From Bacteroidales bacterium (lineage in GTDB: Bacteria > Bacteroidota > Bacteroidia > Bacteroidales > VadinHA17): 64,000 nucleotides of DNA. The number at the start of each line of letters is the position of its first letter. Position 1 is the stretch's first letter. Below the pieces are notes generated by a model, which saw only the letters and a list, made by a program, of their open reading frames with translations, had not been told where the DNA came from and did not search any database. The position numbers and the translations under genes were made by a program. The stretch is from NCBI GenBank assembly GCA_021738535.1, contig JAIPBU010000002.1, positions 124,001 to 188,000 on the forward strand, in the 5' to 3' direction. Below, piece after piece: positions 41,872-51,944 of this stretch.

Positions 41872-43128
41872 ATGCTATATTACCTGTTTAAATATCTTGA
41901 ATCGCTTAATGTGCCCGGTGCCGGGGTATTTGAGTATATATCATTCCGCTCCGCAGCAGCCATCATAACCTCACTTCTGATTTCCCTCCTCCTGGGCAAA
42001 AGGATTATCAGGTACCTACAGATGAAACAGGTGGGAGAAGTTGTCCGCAACCTGGGACTTGAAGGTCAGTATAAAAAAGAAGGAACACCTTCTATGGGGG
42101 GACTCATCATCCTGGCTTCAATAATCATCCCAACCCTTCTTTTTGCAAGGCTTGACAATATCTATGTCATACTGATGCTGGTAACAACATTCTGGCTGGG
42201 GCTTATAGGCTTCCTGGATGATTACATAAAAATATTCAAAAAGAACAAAGCCGGTTTGGCCGGTAAGTTCAAAATATTGGGGCAAGTGGTTCTTGGCCTT
42301 GTGGTGGGCATAACCCTTCTTATGAGCGATCAGGCAGTGGTGAGAGAAATAGTAAAAAGTGAAGAATTGAGTATCGCGGAGTCGTCACAATACCTGCAGG
42401 CAGCAAATGTGGATGAGTCTGATAATTACCTTACCAGGGATGTCAAATGCACAAAAACAACCATACCCTTCGTAAAGAACAATGAATTTGATTATTCATG
42501 GCTCGTTCCTTTTGCCTCGGGCAAGACAAAGCAAAACCTGGGCTGGCTGGTTTTTGTGATAGTAAGCATTTTTATAGTAACAGGAGTATCAAACGGGGCC
42601 AACCTGACAGACGGACTGGATGGTCTAGCAACCGGTACATCGTCCATAATAGGTGTAACCCTTGGTGTGCTGGCCTATGTTTCAGGTAATATTATCTATG
42701 CCGATTACCTTAATATAATGTATATCCCATATACAGGTGAGCTGGTGATATTTGCGAGTGCTTTCATCGGTGCTACCATAGGATTCCTCTGGTATAATTC
42801 ATACCCGGCTCAGGTATTCATGGGTGATACGGGCAGCCTTGCCATAGGAGGTATTATCGCGGTTTTTGCAATAGTAATAAGGAAGGAATTGCTCATTCCC
42901 ATCCTCTGTGGAATATTCCTGGCAGAAAGTGTCTCGGTTATGATGCAGGTAGGATGGTTCAAAAGAACAAAAAGAAAAACAGGTGAGGGAAAGAGAATAT
43001 TCCTGATGGCACCCCTTCACCATCATTACCAGATGAAGGGATTTCCTGAACCCAAGATAGTGACAAGGTTCTGGATAGTAGCCATAATGCTGGCCGTGTT
43101 GAGTGTTGTAACATTAAAAATGAGATAG
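41872..43128 (+). CDS. mraY: Phospho-MurNAc-pentapeptide translocase MraY
   Basis: Membrane enzyme that makes lipid I from UDP-MurNAc-pentapeptide and undecaprenyl phosphate. Signature blocks: [46 protein letters not shown] and [10 protein letters not shown]. At 418 residues it is about 55 longer than E. coli MraY; the addition is a polar stretch of roughly 60 residues between helices ([12 protein letters not shown] ... NNEFDYSW, about 160-205), a form known from Bacteroidota. Its stop TAG is followed at once by the murD start. Confidence 0.96.
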   Translation: MLYYLFKYLESLNVPGAGVFEYISFRSAAAIITSLLISLLLGKRIIRYLQMKQVGEVVRNLGLEGQYKKEGTPSMGGLIILASIIIPTLLFARLDNIYVILMLVTTFWLGLIGFLDDYIKIFKKNKAGLAGKFKILGQVVLGLVVGITLLMSDQAVVREIVKSEELSIAESSQYLQAANVDESDNYLTRDVKCTKTTIPFVKNNEFDYSWLVPFASGKTKQNLGWLVFVIVSIFIVTGVSNGANLTDGLDGLATGTSSIIGVTLGVLAYVSGNIIYADYLNIMYIPYTGELVIFASAFIGATIGFLWYNSYPAQVFMGDTGSLAIGGIIAVFAIVIRKELLIPILCGIFLAESVSVMMQVGWFKRTKRKTGEGKRIFLMAPLHHHYQMKGFPEPKIVTRFWIVAIMLAVLSVVTLKMR

Positions 43129-44469
43129 TTGAAAAAGAGAGTTGTCATACTGGGAGCAGGAGAAAGCGGAACAGGATCAGCCATCCTGGCAGCCGCCAGG
43201 GGCTATGATGTCTTTGTCTCTGACATGGGCGAGATCAAAGACAAATACAAGCAGGAGCTCAGGGCCGGTAATATAGCCTTTGAAGAAAGAAAACACAGCA
43301 GCTCCCTTATCAGCAAGACTGATATCATCATTAAAAGTCCGGGTATACCTGATCAGAGTGAGCTTGTAGTGAAAGCGCGTGAGTCAGGTATCGAAGTAAT
43401 ATCTGAGATAGAATTCGCGGGCAGGTTCACAGATGCAACAATGATTTGTATAACCGGCAGTAACGGCAAGACAACCACAACACAACTCATCTGCAAAATA
43501 CTGTCTGATGCCGGCTTAAAGGTAGGCCTGGCAGGGAATGTGGGACATTCATTTGCACGGCAGGTAGCTGAGAAAGATTATGATTATTACGTCATAGAAC
43601 TGAGCAGTTTCCAGCTTGATGGCATGTATGAGTTTAAGGCTGATATCGCTGTCCTGATGAATATAACACCCGACCATCTCGACAGGTATGATAATTCTTT
43701 TAAAAAGTATATCGATTCGAAATTCAGGATAATAAATAACCAGTCTGAAAGTGATTACCTCATTTACTGGGCCGATGATCCTGTTATTAGCAATGAACTT
43801 GATACCCGGCAGATAAAAGCAGCTATGATGCCATTCTCCGGCACTCTTAAAGAAGGGATGTCGGCTTATATAAATAATGAAATCCTGACCCTGAATCTTA
43901 ACGATAAAACCGAAGAAATTATGACTATACATGACCTGGCTCTCAAAGGCCGACATAACACCTATAATTCAATGGCCGCCGCTATAGCGGGGAAAATATT
44001 GAATATAAGGAAGGACAAAATAAGGGAAAGTCTCTATGATTTCCAGGGAGTGGAGCACAGGCTTGAATCTCTTATATCCGTGCATGGCATTAATTTTATC
44101 AATGATTCCAAAGCCACCAATGTAAATTCATCCTGGTATGCCCTCGAATGCATGACAACCAAGGTTGTATGGATAGCAGGGGGTGTTGACAAGGGGAATG
44201 ACTATTCGGAACTGCATGAACTGGCAAAGGAGAAAGTGAAGGCCATAGTGTGCCTTGGAAAAGATAACAAAAAGATAGTCAGTTCATTCAGGGAGATAGT
44301 GCCTACAATAGTGGAGACAGGTTCAATGCCTGAAGCACTTAAGTCAGCTTATTACCTGGCATCAACAGGAGATACCGTTTTACTATCCCCTGCATGCGCA
44401 AGCTTTGACCTTTTTACGAGCTATGAGGATCGCGGACGGCAATTCAAGGAAGCAGTGAGGAATTTATAA
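43129..44469 (+). CDS. murD: UDP-MurNAc-L-alanine:D-glutamate ligase MurD, TTG start
   Basis: Adds D-glutamate to UDP-MurNAc-L-Ala. The 446-residue protein has the ATP loop CITGSNGKTTTTQLI, HLDRYDN and NDSKATNVNSS, typical for MurD. The start is TTG at 43129, in direct contact with the mraY stop and giving the expected N terminus MKKRVVILGAGESG; no ATG is available nearby in frame. Translation probably depends on ribosomes finishing mraY. Confidence 0.95.
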   Translation: MKKRVVILGAGESGTGSAILAAARGYDVFVSDMGEIKDKYKQELRAGNIAFEERKHSSSLISKTDIIIKSPGIPDQSELVVKARESGIEVISEIEFAGRFTDATMICITGSNGKTTTTQLICKILSDAGLKVGLAGNVGHSFARQVAEKDYDYYVIELSSFQLDGMYEFKADIAVLMNITPDHLDRYDNSFKKYIDSKFRIINNQSESDYLIYWADDPVISNELDTRQIKAAMMPFSGTLKEGMSAYINNEILTLNLNDKTEEIMTIHDLALKGRHNTYNSMAAAIAGKILNIRKDKIRESLYDFQGVEHRLESLISVHGINFINDSKATNVNSSWYALECMTTKVVWIAGGVDKGNDYSELHELAKEKVKAIVCLGKDNKKIVSSFREIVPTIVETGSMPEALKSAYYLASTGDTVLLSPACASFDLFTSYEDRGRQFKEAVRNL

Positions 44470-44476
44470 AAGCAAG

Positions 44477-45694
44477 ATGATGAAAACAGTTTTTGGCGGA
44501 TTATTTAAAGGCGACCGGGTAGTATGGGGACTGATAGTAGTCTTCATGATCTACTCCCTGCTGGCTGTTTACAGCTCTTCAGTCAGCCTGGCATTCTCAC
44601 GGCATGGAGGAGATACAACCTTCTTCCTGAAGACCCAGGCTATGATGCTTATATTCTGCCTCTTTATTATTACTGTAACCCACCACCTGCCTTATAAAAT
44701 ATATTCATCACTGGCAGGTACCATTCTTTTTGTAGCTATTATACTGCTGATTATTACACTCCTCTTCCCGGTAAGGATAAACGAAGCATCCAGGTGGATA
44801 ATGATACCGGGAACAGGCTTTATGATACAGACCTCTGACCTGGCAAAAGTAGCCCTGGTGATCTACCTGGCAAGGATGCTTTCCCAGAACCAGGGCAACC
44901 TGCACGATTTTAAACTGATGACACGAATAATGATTGTGCCGGTGGCTATAGTATGTGCACTGATTATGCCCGAAAACCTTTCAACCGCCGTAATGATTTT
45001 TGGCATGTCTCTTATAATAATGTTCATTGGACGTATGCCATTTAAATATATCATGGCCTGGCTCGGAATAGCTGTTGCTGCAATAATAATATTTGCCCTT
45101 GTGCTGGACCTGGCAACTGAGAATAACAGGGTGTCAGTATGGAAAAGCAGGATAGAAAATTATGTAAGCGGTGAAGGGAACAAAGACGCTGATTACCAGG
45201 CAAACCAGGCAAAGATAGCTATAGCAACGGGCGGACTGATAGGCAAGGCCCCGGGTAACAGTGTGCAGCGTAACATGCTGCCACAATCAAATTCTGATTT
45301 CATCTTCGCAATAATAATCGAGGAATACGGCCTGCTGTTTGGTGCTCTGCCGGTGCTTTTTGTATACCTGATATTGCTGTTCAGGGGCGTTGCTATTGCA
45401 CGGAAATGTGAAACAGCATTCCCTGCCTTCCTGGTGCTGGGACTAACAATTATGCTTGTTACACAGGCAATGATAAATATGGCCGTTGCTGTGGGACTGT
45501 TCCCCGTAACCGGACAGACACTTCCAATGATAAGCTGGGGCAGGACATCAATGGTCGTCTCTAGTTTCTCACTGGGTGCTATCCTGGGTGTGAGCCGTAT
45601 TATTAATGCCAGGGCCGCAGAAGGTGAAGAAATTGATCCTGATGAAAAAGAAGACCCCGGTGACGGGCTAATATATGAAGGAGTACATGAGTAA
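44477..45694 (+). CDS. ftsW: Septal peptidoglycan glycosyltransferase FtsW
   Basis: SEDS-family polymerase that works with the ftsI product. The 405-residue protein has about ten membrane helices with the SEDS hallmarks EASRWIMIPGTGFMIQTSDLAKVA, PENLSTAVMI, ANQAKIAIATGGLIGKAPGNSVQRNMLPQSNSDFIFAIIIEEYG and GQTLPMISWGRTSM. The C-terminal acidic tail (EEIDPDEKEDPGDG) is cytoplasmic. Its end overlaps the start of murG by eight bases. Confidence 0.95.
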   Translation: MMKTVFGGLFKGDRVVWGLIVVFMIYSLLAVYSSSVSLAFSRHGGDTTFFLKTQAMMLIFCLFIITVTHHLPYKIYSSLAGTILFVAIILLIITLLFPVRINEASRWIMIPGTGFMIQTSDLAKVALVIYLARMLSQNQGNLHDFKLMTRIMIVPVAIVCALIMPENLSTAVMIFGMSLIIMFIGRMPFKYIMAWLGIAVAAIIIFALVLDLATENNRVSVWKSRIENYVSGEGNKDADYQANQAKIAIATGGLIGKAPGNSVQRNMLPQSNSDFIFAIIIEEYGLLFGALPVLFVYLILLFRGVAIARKCETAFPAFLVLGLTIMLVTQAMINMAVAVGLFPVTGQTLPMISWGRTSMVVSSFSLGAILGVSRIINARAAEGEEIDPDEKEDPGDGLIYEGVHE

Positions 45695-46784
45695 ACGAAT
45701 AATTATAAGCGGAGGAGGTACGGGAGGACATGTATTTCCCGCCATATCCATTGCCAATGCACTAAAAAGCATTGACAGTGACATTGATATACTTTTTGTA
45801 GGCGCGGAAGGTAAGCTGGAAATGACCAAAGTGCCTGAGGCGGGTTATAGTATCAAAGGATTGCCGGTGGCAGGCTTTGCCAGGAAACTGAGCCTGAAAA
45901 ACTTCGTTGTAGTAGTGAAACTGATGAGAAGCCTTGTCAAAGCCAGGAAAATAATATCAGGATTCAAACCCCACGTTGTCGTTGGTGTGGGAGGATATGC
46001 CAGTGGCCCGGTGCTGAGGATTGCAGCTAAAAAAGGCATCCCTACGCTTATCCAGGAACAGAACAGTTATGCCGGGCTTACAAATAAACTCCTGGCAAAA
46101 AAGGCCGTGGTAATTTGTGTTGCTTATGAGGGTATGGAAAAATACTTCCCGGCACATAAAATATTATTTACGGGAAACCCCGTACGAAAAGACCTGATGG
46201 ATATAAAAGGCAGGGAGAAGGAAGCATATAAATATTTTGGCCTCAGTGGTGAGGGGCCGGTTGTACTGGTGCTTGGAGGTTCAGGAGGCAGCAGGACCGT
46301 AAACCATAGTATTGCGGCTTCCCTCGATGAATTTCGAAAAGAGAACATACAGGTTGTGTGGCAGACAGGTAAGTATTATTACAAGGAAATGAAGCAGGTA
46401 TCAGGAGAGAAAAAACCCGGTAATATCAAGGTACATGCATTTATTGACAGGATGGATCTTGCTTATGCTGCGGCAGATATTATTGTCTCACGAGCAGGTG
46501 CCGGCACCGTCTCCGAGCTGAGCCTTGCGGGTAAGCCGGTTATCCTGATCCCATCACCCAATGTTGCTGAAGACCACCAGACTAAAAATGCCATGGCTCT
46601 TGTCAGGGATGAGGCTGCGGTGATGATAAATGATAATGAAGCCCTTGAAAAATTATCCCGGGAAATAATAAGCCTGGTAAAAGACAAATCAAAATGTGCT
46701 TCACTGGCTGAGAATATTAAGCTTAGGGCTATGCCCGACTCCGATATAAAGATTGCAAATGAAGTATTGAAACTGGCTGAATGA
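45687..46784 (+). CDS. murG: UDP-GlcNAc:lipid I GlcNAc-transferase MurG
   Basis: Makes lipid II at the inner face of the membrane. Start set at ATG 45687 because AAGGAG lies five bases before it, one of the few good ribosome-binding sites here; an in-frame ATG at 45675 is upstream. The 365-residue protein shows the GGGTGGHVFPA loop, GVGGYASGPVL, LVLGGSGGSRTVN and SRAGAGTVSEL. It overlaps ftsW before and murC after (ATGATAA). Confidence 0.96.
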   Translation: MSKRIIISGGGTGGHVFPAISIANALKSIDSDIDILFVGAEGKLEMTKVPEAGYSIKGLPVAGFARKLSLKNFVVVVKLMRSLVKARKIISGFKPHVVVGVGGYASGPVLRIAAKKGIPTLIQEQNSYAGLTNKLLAKKAVVICVAYEGMEKYFPAHKILFTGNPVRKDLMDIKGREKEAYKYFGLSGEGPVVLVLGGSGGSRTVNHSIAASLDEFRKENIQVVWQTGKYYYKEMKQVSGEKKPGNIKVHAFIDRMDLAYAAADIIVSRAGAGTVSELSLAGKPVILIPSPNVAEDHQTKNAMALVRDEAAVMINDNEALEKLSREIISLVKDKSKCASLAENIKLRAMPDSDIKIANEVLKLAE

Positions 46785-48163
46785 TAAACTTTGATAAAAT
46801 AACGCATATCTGGTTCGTCGGTATAGGCGGAATAGGAATGAGTGCGCTGGCAAGGTACTTTTCTGCCGGAGGCTTCATTGCAGGTGGCTATGACAGGACA
46901 GAATCTGCCCTGACAGGGAAGCTGGAAGAGGAGAAGATGAGCATTATATATAATGATGAACCGGGAATGATACCCGGTGACTTCAAAAAAACCGGAAGTA
47001 CTCTAGTTGTTTATACCCCGGCTATCCAGGCCGGTAACAAGGTGATGCAGTTTTTCAGGGACCGGGAATTTACTATGCGGAAGCGCTCTGAAGTGCTTGG
47101 CCTGATATCAGATCATACCAGTACCCTGGCGGTGGCCGGCACCCACGGTAAAACATCTGTCTCAACTCTTCTTGCCCATATCCTTAAGATGTCTTCTCTC
47201 GATTGCTCAGCCTTTCTGGGAGGGATAGCAAAGAATTATGATACTAATCTGTTAATCGGCAAAAGCAATATTGCCGTGATGGAGGCTGATGAGTTTGACC
47301 GCTCATTCCATCACCTGAAACCCACAGCGGCAATAATTACATCACTTGATGCTGATCACCTGGATGTTTACGGGACTTATGAAAAAATGGTGGATGCCTA
47401 TAATATCTTTCTTGGGAACACCCGGGAAAAAGGGATGGCGGTAATAAATAAAAGCATAGAATCACTTATTAAAATACCGGGGAATATTGATAAATATACA
47501 TACGGATTAGATGAAGGAGCTGATTTCCATGCTGTTGATATACGGGTTGAAAATGAAGCATACCGTTTTAATATAAAAACACCCGAAGCTGTAATTGAAA
47601 ATCTGTTCTTGCTTCTGCCGGGCAGGCTGAACATTGAAAATGCTGTGGCAGCAGTAGCCCTGGCTAAGCTTTCCGGTGTTGAGGATATGGAAATTAGAAA
47701 GGCATTGTTGTGCTTTAAGGGAGTAAAAAGAAGGACTGACCTGAGGATTGGCGGTGAAGGATTGGTTTATATTGATGACTATGCCCATCACCCTGAAGAG
47801 ATAGAATATTTTATCAGCTCAGTGCGGGACTTTTACCCGGGCAGGCATATTACCGGGATATTCCAGCCACACCTGTATTCACGCACCAAGGATCATGCAG
47901 AAGCCTTTGCCGCTGCGCTGGATAAGCTTGACAGGGCAATTCTTCTTCCTGTTTATCCTGCAAGGGAGAAAGAGATTGAAGGTGTTGATTCAGGCCTTAT
48001 ATACAGTAAGATGAAGCTGAATAATCGTGAGCTGGCAGAGAAAAAAGATATACCCGGCAAACTGGATGTGCTAAAAGAAAATGATGTGCTTGTAACAATG
48101 GGTGCAGGAGATATTGACAGGATGGTGGAAGATGTTGAAACAATACTGAAAGAGAAACAGTGA
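46781..48163 (+). CDS. murC: UDP-MurNAc:L-alanine ligase MurC
   Basis: First amino-acid ligase of peptidoglycan precursor synthesis. 460 residues with the N-terminal dinucleotide fold WFVGIGGIGMSALARYF, ATP loop VAGTHGKTSVSTLLAHI, EADEFDRSFHHL and DDYAHHPEEIEYF. Start overlaps the murG stop by four bases (ATGA), stop overlaps the ftsQ start. Confidence 0.96.
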   Translation: MINFDKITHIWFVGIGGIGMSALARYFSAGGFIAGGYDRTESALTGKLEEEKMSIIYNDEPGMIPGDFKKTGSTLVVYTPAIQAGNKVMQFFRDREFTMRKRSEVLGLISDHTSTLAVAGTHGKTSVSTLLAHILKMSSLDCSAFLGGIAKNYDTNLLIGKSNIAVMEADEFDRSFHHLKPTAAIITSLDADHLDVYGTYEKMVDAYNIFLGNTREKGMAVINKSIESLIKIPGNIDKYTYGLDEGADFHAVDIRVENEAYRFNIKTPEAVIENLFLLLPGRLNIENAVAAVALAKLSGVEDMEIRKALLCFKGVKRRTDLRIGGEGLVYIDDYAHHPEEIEYFISSVRDFYPGRHITGIFQPHLYSRTKDHAEAFAAALDKLDRAILLPVYPAREKEIEGVDSGLIYSKMKLNNRELAEKKDIPGKLDVLKENDVLVTMGAGDIDRMVEDVETILKEKQ

Positions 48164-48933
48164 TGAGGATTGTAAAGAAAATATGGTGGTTAATACTGGT
48201 GATTTACATTATCATCATGCCTTCGTTTATTTCAGAAAAGGTTTATGATGAATTATGCGGGGAGGTAAAAATCAGCGTGATAGATTCGCTTCAGTATAAG
48301 TTTGTAACACCCGGGAAAATTGTATCGCTTATTCAGGATGAAAACCTAAGCTTGCTTGGAACAGAGCTTAAAAATATAGATGCAGCAGGTGTTGAGGAAA
48401 TTGTAGCCGGGTTAAAAGAAATAGAATGCGTTGAAGTGTATAGAACGGCCGACGGCGTATTACATATTGATGCAGATCAGAAAGACCCGGTAATGAGGGT
48501 TATCACGGAATATGGTAATAACTATTATATAGACAAACACGGTGATGTGATACCCTTCAGTGATGCTTATACACCCAGGCTGATAGTTGTATCCGGTAAT
48601 ATTGAAGTACCGGATAAATGTATTATGGGAGAGAGTATCACAAATCTTGATGATGATGAGCCTGTAAAAGGTATCTATAGCCTTGTCAGACACCTGAGAA
48701 CCTCTGATTTCTGGAACAGGCAGGTTGAACAGATTTACGTCAGCAGCAACAATGAAATTGAGATAGTCCCCCGGTTGGGTGACCATATTATAAAGTTCGG
48801 TAGTACATCGGGCTATGAATATAAACTAAGAGTCCTGAGATCGTTCTATGATGAGGTACTTATCGGTATAGGAGATCCCGGTTATGAAGAAATTGATCTC
48901 AGGTATAACGGACAACTGATATGCAGAAAATAA
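48163..48933 (+). CDS. ftsQ: FtsQ/DivIB-type divisome protein
   Basis: A 256-residue bitopic protein: short cytoplasmic N terminus, one membrane helix (IWWLILVIYIIIMPSFI), then a POTRA-like periplasmic domain and the FtsQ beta region ending in EEIDLRYNGQLICRK, the conserved end of the Bacteroidota family. It scaffolds FtsL/FtsB. ATG 48163 shares its A with the murC TGA; GTG at 48160 is an alternative start. Confidence 0.92.
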   Translation: MRIVKKIWWLILVIYIIIMPSFISEKVYDELCGEVKISVIDSLQYKFVTPGKIVSLIQDENLSLLGTELKNIDAAGVEEIVAGLKEIECVEVYRTADGVLHIDADQKDPVMRVITEYGNNYYIDKHGDVIPFSDAYTPRLIVVSGNIEVPDKCIMGESITNLDDDEPVKGIYSLVRHLRTSDFWNRQVEQIYVSSNNEIEIVPRLGDHIIKFGSTSGYEYKLRVLRSFYDEVLIGIGDPGYEEIDLRYNGQLICRK

Positions 48934-48975
48934 TAATAATAATCTACAGTTTAATAACATCATATTTAGTAAGTT

Positions 48976-50322
48976 ATGAATAATAATGAGCAGTATGTAG
49001 CAGCAATTGACATTGGAACAACCAAGATAGTTTCCATTGTCGGTAAAATAAACCAGAATGGCAAAGTTGAGATCCTTGGTCTCAGCAAAGCTCCCTCAAA
49101 CGGGGTAAAAAGAGGTGTTGTGCTTAATATCGAGGAAACGGTTAATGCAATAGACAACACGGTGGCCGATGTACAGAAAAGATCGGGTGTTGTGTTTAAC
49201 GATGTATTTGTCGGTATTGCAGGTCAGCACATAAAAAGCATGAAGAGCAGGGGATACATCAATCGTGATTCTGTTGATGATGAAATTACGAAGGATGATG
49301 TTTTCAACCTGACACAGGATATGCATAAAATCCCGATAGACATCGGGGAGGAGATAATACATGTCATTCCGCAGAATTTCATTGTTGATAATGAAACGGG
49401 GGTTAAGAATCCCATAGGTATGGCAGGTAAAAGGCTTGAAGCAAATTTTCATATAGTGATAGGACAGGTTGCTTCAGCAAAGAATATTGAAAAGTGTATA
49501 AGAAAATCAGGCCTGAATGTAAAAGACCTGATCCTTGAGCCGCTTGCTTCATCAGATGCTTCTTTAACTGATGATGAGAAGGAAGCAGGTGTTGTGCTGG
49601 TTGACATAGGAGGTGGTACAACGGATGTTGCCGTTTACTATGACAATATAATCAGGCATACGGCAGTGATACCTTTTGGTGGCAATGTTGTTACAAAAGA
49701 TATCAAGGAAGGATGTTCAATATTACAACGTTATGCTGAGCAACTTAAGATACAGTATGGATCAGCCCTGGGAGATATTGCTCCTGAGGATAAGGTTGTT
49801 TCTGTTCCCGGCATAAGTGGCAGAGATCCCAAGGAGATTTCTTTCAAGAGCCTTGCATACATTATACAGTCAAGAATGGAGGAAATTATTGATGCCGTAA
49901 ACTTTGAGATACAATCTTCGGGTTATGCAGATAAGCTGTCTGCCGGTGTAGTACTTACCGGTGGAGGAGCCATGCTGAAGCACCTGCCGCAGCTCGTTAA
50001 GTTTAAAACAGCCATGGATGTAAGGATAGGCTTCCCCAATGAGCACCTGGCAGGGAACTCAAAAGATGAAATCAACCAGCCTATGTTTGCAACCAGTGTT
50101 GGTCTTATCCTGCGTGGCTTTGATTACCTGGATACTTATAAAAGCAGTTTCAATGCCGGTGAAAAGGCTGAAATGGAAGCCTCGGAAGCAGAGAATGGGC
50201 ACGCTGACAGTATGGGAGAGCAGGATTTTGAGATAGACGAAGTGAACAAGATGAGCTGGGCTGAGAAGTTTAAGAAAAGCCTGAGCAAAATGTTTGAAAC
50301 AGAAGACGAGAATATAGGCTAG
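48976..50322 (+). CDS. ftsA: Cell division protein FtsA
   Basis: Actin-like membrane tether for FtsZ. The 448-residue protein has YVAAIDIGTTKIVSIVG (phosphate 1), the SHS2/1C domain, VLVDIGGGTTDVAVYYD (phosphate 2), GVVLTGGGAMLKHLPQL (adenosine motif) and an amphipathic C-terminal helix MSWAEKFKKSLSKMFE that would bind the membrane. Spaced 42 bp after ftsQ and 53 bp before ftsZ. Confidence 0.96.
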   Translation: MNNNEQYVAAIDIGTTKIVSIVGKINQNGKVEILGLSKAPSNGVKRGVVLNIEETVNAIDNTVADVQKRSGVVFNDVFVGIAGQHIKSMKSRGYINRDSVDDEITKDDVFNLTQDMHKIPIDIGEEIIHVIPQNFIVDNETGVKNPIGMAGKRLEANFHIVIGQVASAKNIEKCIRKSGLNVKDLILEPLASSDASLTDDEKEAGVVLVDIGGGTTDVAVYYDNIIRHTAVIPFGGNVVTKDIKEGCSILQRYAEQLKIQYGSALGDIAPEDKVVSVPGISGRDPKEISFKSLAYIIQSRMEEIIDAVNFEIQSSGYADKLSAGVVLTGGGAMLKHLPQLVKFKTAMDVRIGFPNEHLAGNSKDEINQPMFATSVGLILRGFDYLDTYKSSFNAGEKAEMEASEAENGHADSMGEQDFEIDEVNKMSWAEKFKKSLSKMFETEDENIG

Positions 50323-50375
50323 TAAATTAATGATGCTATAATACTGATATGATTAAATTTTAAATATACAGAGTT

Positions 50376-51830
50376 ATGTCTGATGAACTAATGAATTTCG
50401 ATTTGCCTATTGACAGATCTTCCATTATCAAGGTCCTGGGTATAGGAGGTGGAGGCAATAATGCAGTTAACCATATGTATAATGAAGGCATTACCGATGT
50501 TAACTTTGTTGTGTGCAATACAGATTCGCAGGCCCTTGACGAAAGCCGGATACCTGTTAAAGTACAGATAGGAGAAGACCTGACCGAAGGCCGTGGTGCC
50601 GGCAGCAAACCTGCAATTGGGCAGAGAGCAGCCGAAGAAAATATAGACCAGGTAATGTCAGCCCTAGGGGGCAACACACGTATGGTCTTTATAACAACAG
50701 GTATGGGGGGAGGTACAGGCACCGGGGCTGCCCCTGTAATAGCAAGAGCATGTAAGGATGCCGGACTGCTTACCATCGCTGTTGTTACCATACCATTTAA
50801 ATCGGAAGGGAAGATCAGGATAACAAATGCAGTGGAAGGAATAAATGAGCTTAAGGATCATGTTGATTCATTGCTGGTAATCAATAATGAAAAATTGAGG
50901 GAAATATTTGGCGATCAACCTGTCTCAACAGCTTTTGCGAAGGCTGATGATGTGCTGACAATGGCAGTAAAAGGTATAGCAGAGATAATTACAGTTGCCG
51001 GTTATATAAATGTTGATTTTGCAGATGTTGAAACAGTGATGAAGGACTCCGGCGCTGCTGTTATGGGTACCGGTGCATCATCGGGTGATGACCGTGCAAT
51101 GAATGCAATAGAGGAGGCTATCTCATCGCCGCTGCTCAATTCAAATGATATACATGGTGCAAGAAGTATATTGCTGAATATAACAACCGGCCTGGGCGAC
51201 CATGAATTAACCATGGATGAACTGGGAGAGATAACCGATTACCTCTATGATGTGGCCTCAAGTGATGCACTCATAATCAGGGGACTGTCCAGGGATGAGA
51301 GCCTGGACGACAGGATCTGTGTGACAGTTATAGCAACGGGCTTTGAACCAAACAGTGTGCTGGAACCCTACCGTTCAAGTCCCAAACCCGAGAAAGTTGA
51401 CCTTGAGACAGGACAGGAGATGAAAAGTATCCCGGTGAAGGACAGTGCAGATGCTGATAACAACACTATTAAGGTTAAAACCAAAAAACCTGATATGTTC
51501 AATGAAATAGAGGAACCTGCACAGAAGAAGCTTGAATTTGATATTGTAAGCGGTAATAAAGCTGAGGAAGAAGAACAGGGTGATGGAACATTAAGAAAGA
51601 TTAAACATATGCAGAATATCCTCAAGAACGAGGGACTATCAAATAAAACGATGAGGGAGAATGTGGATGAATTTGAGGATGTGCCCGCGTTTATAAGGAA
51701 AAAGATAAAGATAGATAATAACAGGAAAAAGGATAAATCAGACATATCCAGGTTTACTCTCTCTGATGACGGCGACGATGAAATATCATTAAGGGATGAT
51801 AATGCCTACCTGAATGATAATGTAGACTGA
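50376..51830 (+). CDS. ftsZ: Cell division GTPase FtsZ
   Basis: Tubulin-like GTPase forming the Z-ring. 484 residues: GTP-binding IGGGGNNAVNHMY and GMGGGTGTGAAPVIARACKD, T7 loop region NVDFADVETVM, then a disordered linker from about 320. The conserved FtsA-binding peptide appears as DVPAFIRKKIKI (about 435-446) but is not at the end: an acidic tail of about 38 residues follows, ending LNDNVD. I believe this tail is usual in Bacteroidota FtsZ, from memory. It closes the dcw cluster and is followed by a terminator. Confidence 0.97.
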   Translation: MSDELMNFDLPIDRSSIIKVLGIGGGGNNAVNHMYNEGITDVNFVVCNTDSQALDESRIPVKVQIGEDLTEGRGAGSKPAIGQRAAEENIDQVMSALGGNTRMVFITTGMGGGTGTGAAPVIARACKDAGLLTIAVVTIPFKSEGKIRITNAVEGINELKDHVDSLLVINNEKLREIFGDQPVSTAFAKADDVLTMAVKGIAEIITVAGYINVDFADVETVMKDSGAAVMGTGASSGDDRAMNAIEEAISSPLLNSNDIHGARSILLNITTGLGDHELTMDELGEITDYLYDVASSDALIIRGLSRDESLDDRICVTVIATGFEPNSVLEPYRSSPKPEKVDLETGQEMKSIPVKDSADADNNTIKVKTKKPDMFNEIEEPAQKKLEFDIVSGNKAEEEEQGDGTLRKIKHMQNILKNEGLSNKTMRENVDEFEDVPAFIRKKIKIDNNRKKDKSDISRFTLSDDGDDEISLRDDNAYLNDNVD

Positions 51831-51862
51831 TACTCACCTGCCCTTAAATAACTGTAGAGCAT

Positions 51863-51916
51863 AAGGGGCTGTCTGACTATTGCCGTATATATACTTCCCG
51901 GACAGCCCCTTTTTTC
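51863..51916 (+). terminator. Terminator of the dcw cluster
   Basis: AAGGGGCTGTC (51863-51873) pairs perfectly with GACAGCCCCTT (51901-51911), followed by a T run. The loop is 27 nt, long for an intrinsic terminator. It starts 33 bp after the ftsZ stop. Confidence 0.85.
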
Positions 51917-51930
51917 ATTACTTTTTTAAT

Positions 51931-51938
51931 TATCTTTG
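51931..51938 (+). promoter_or_regulatory. -7 box close to the porin gene start
   Basis: TATCTTTG, six bases before ATG 51945. It follows the terminator T run by 15 bp. The leader would be zero to a few bases long. Confidence 0.5.
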
Positions 51939-51944
51939 GTCACC

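Noticed and set aside
51936-51944. TTG start for the porin
   Set aside because: The codon lies inside the -7 box; ATG 51945 gives a clean signal peptide.
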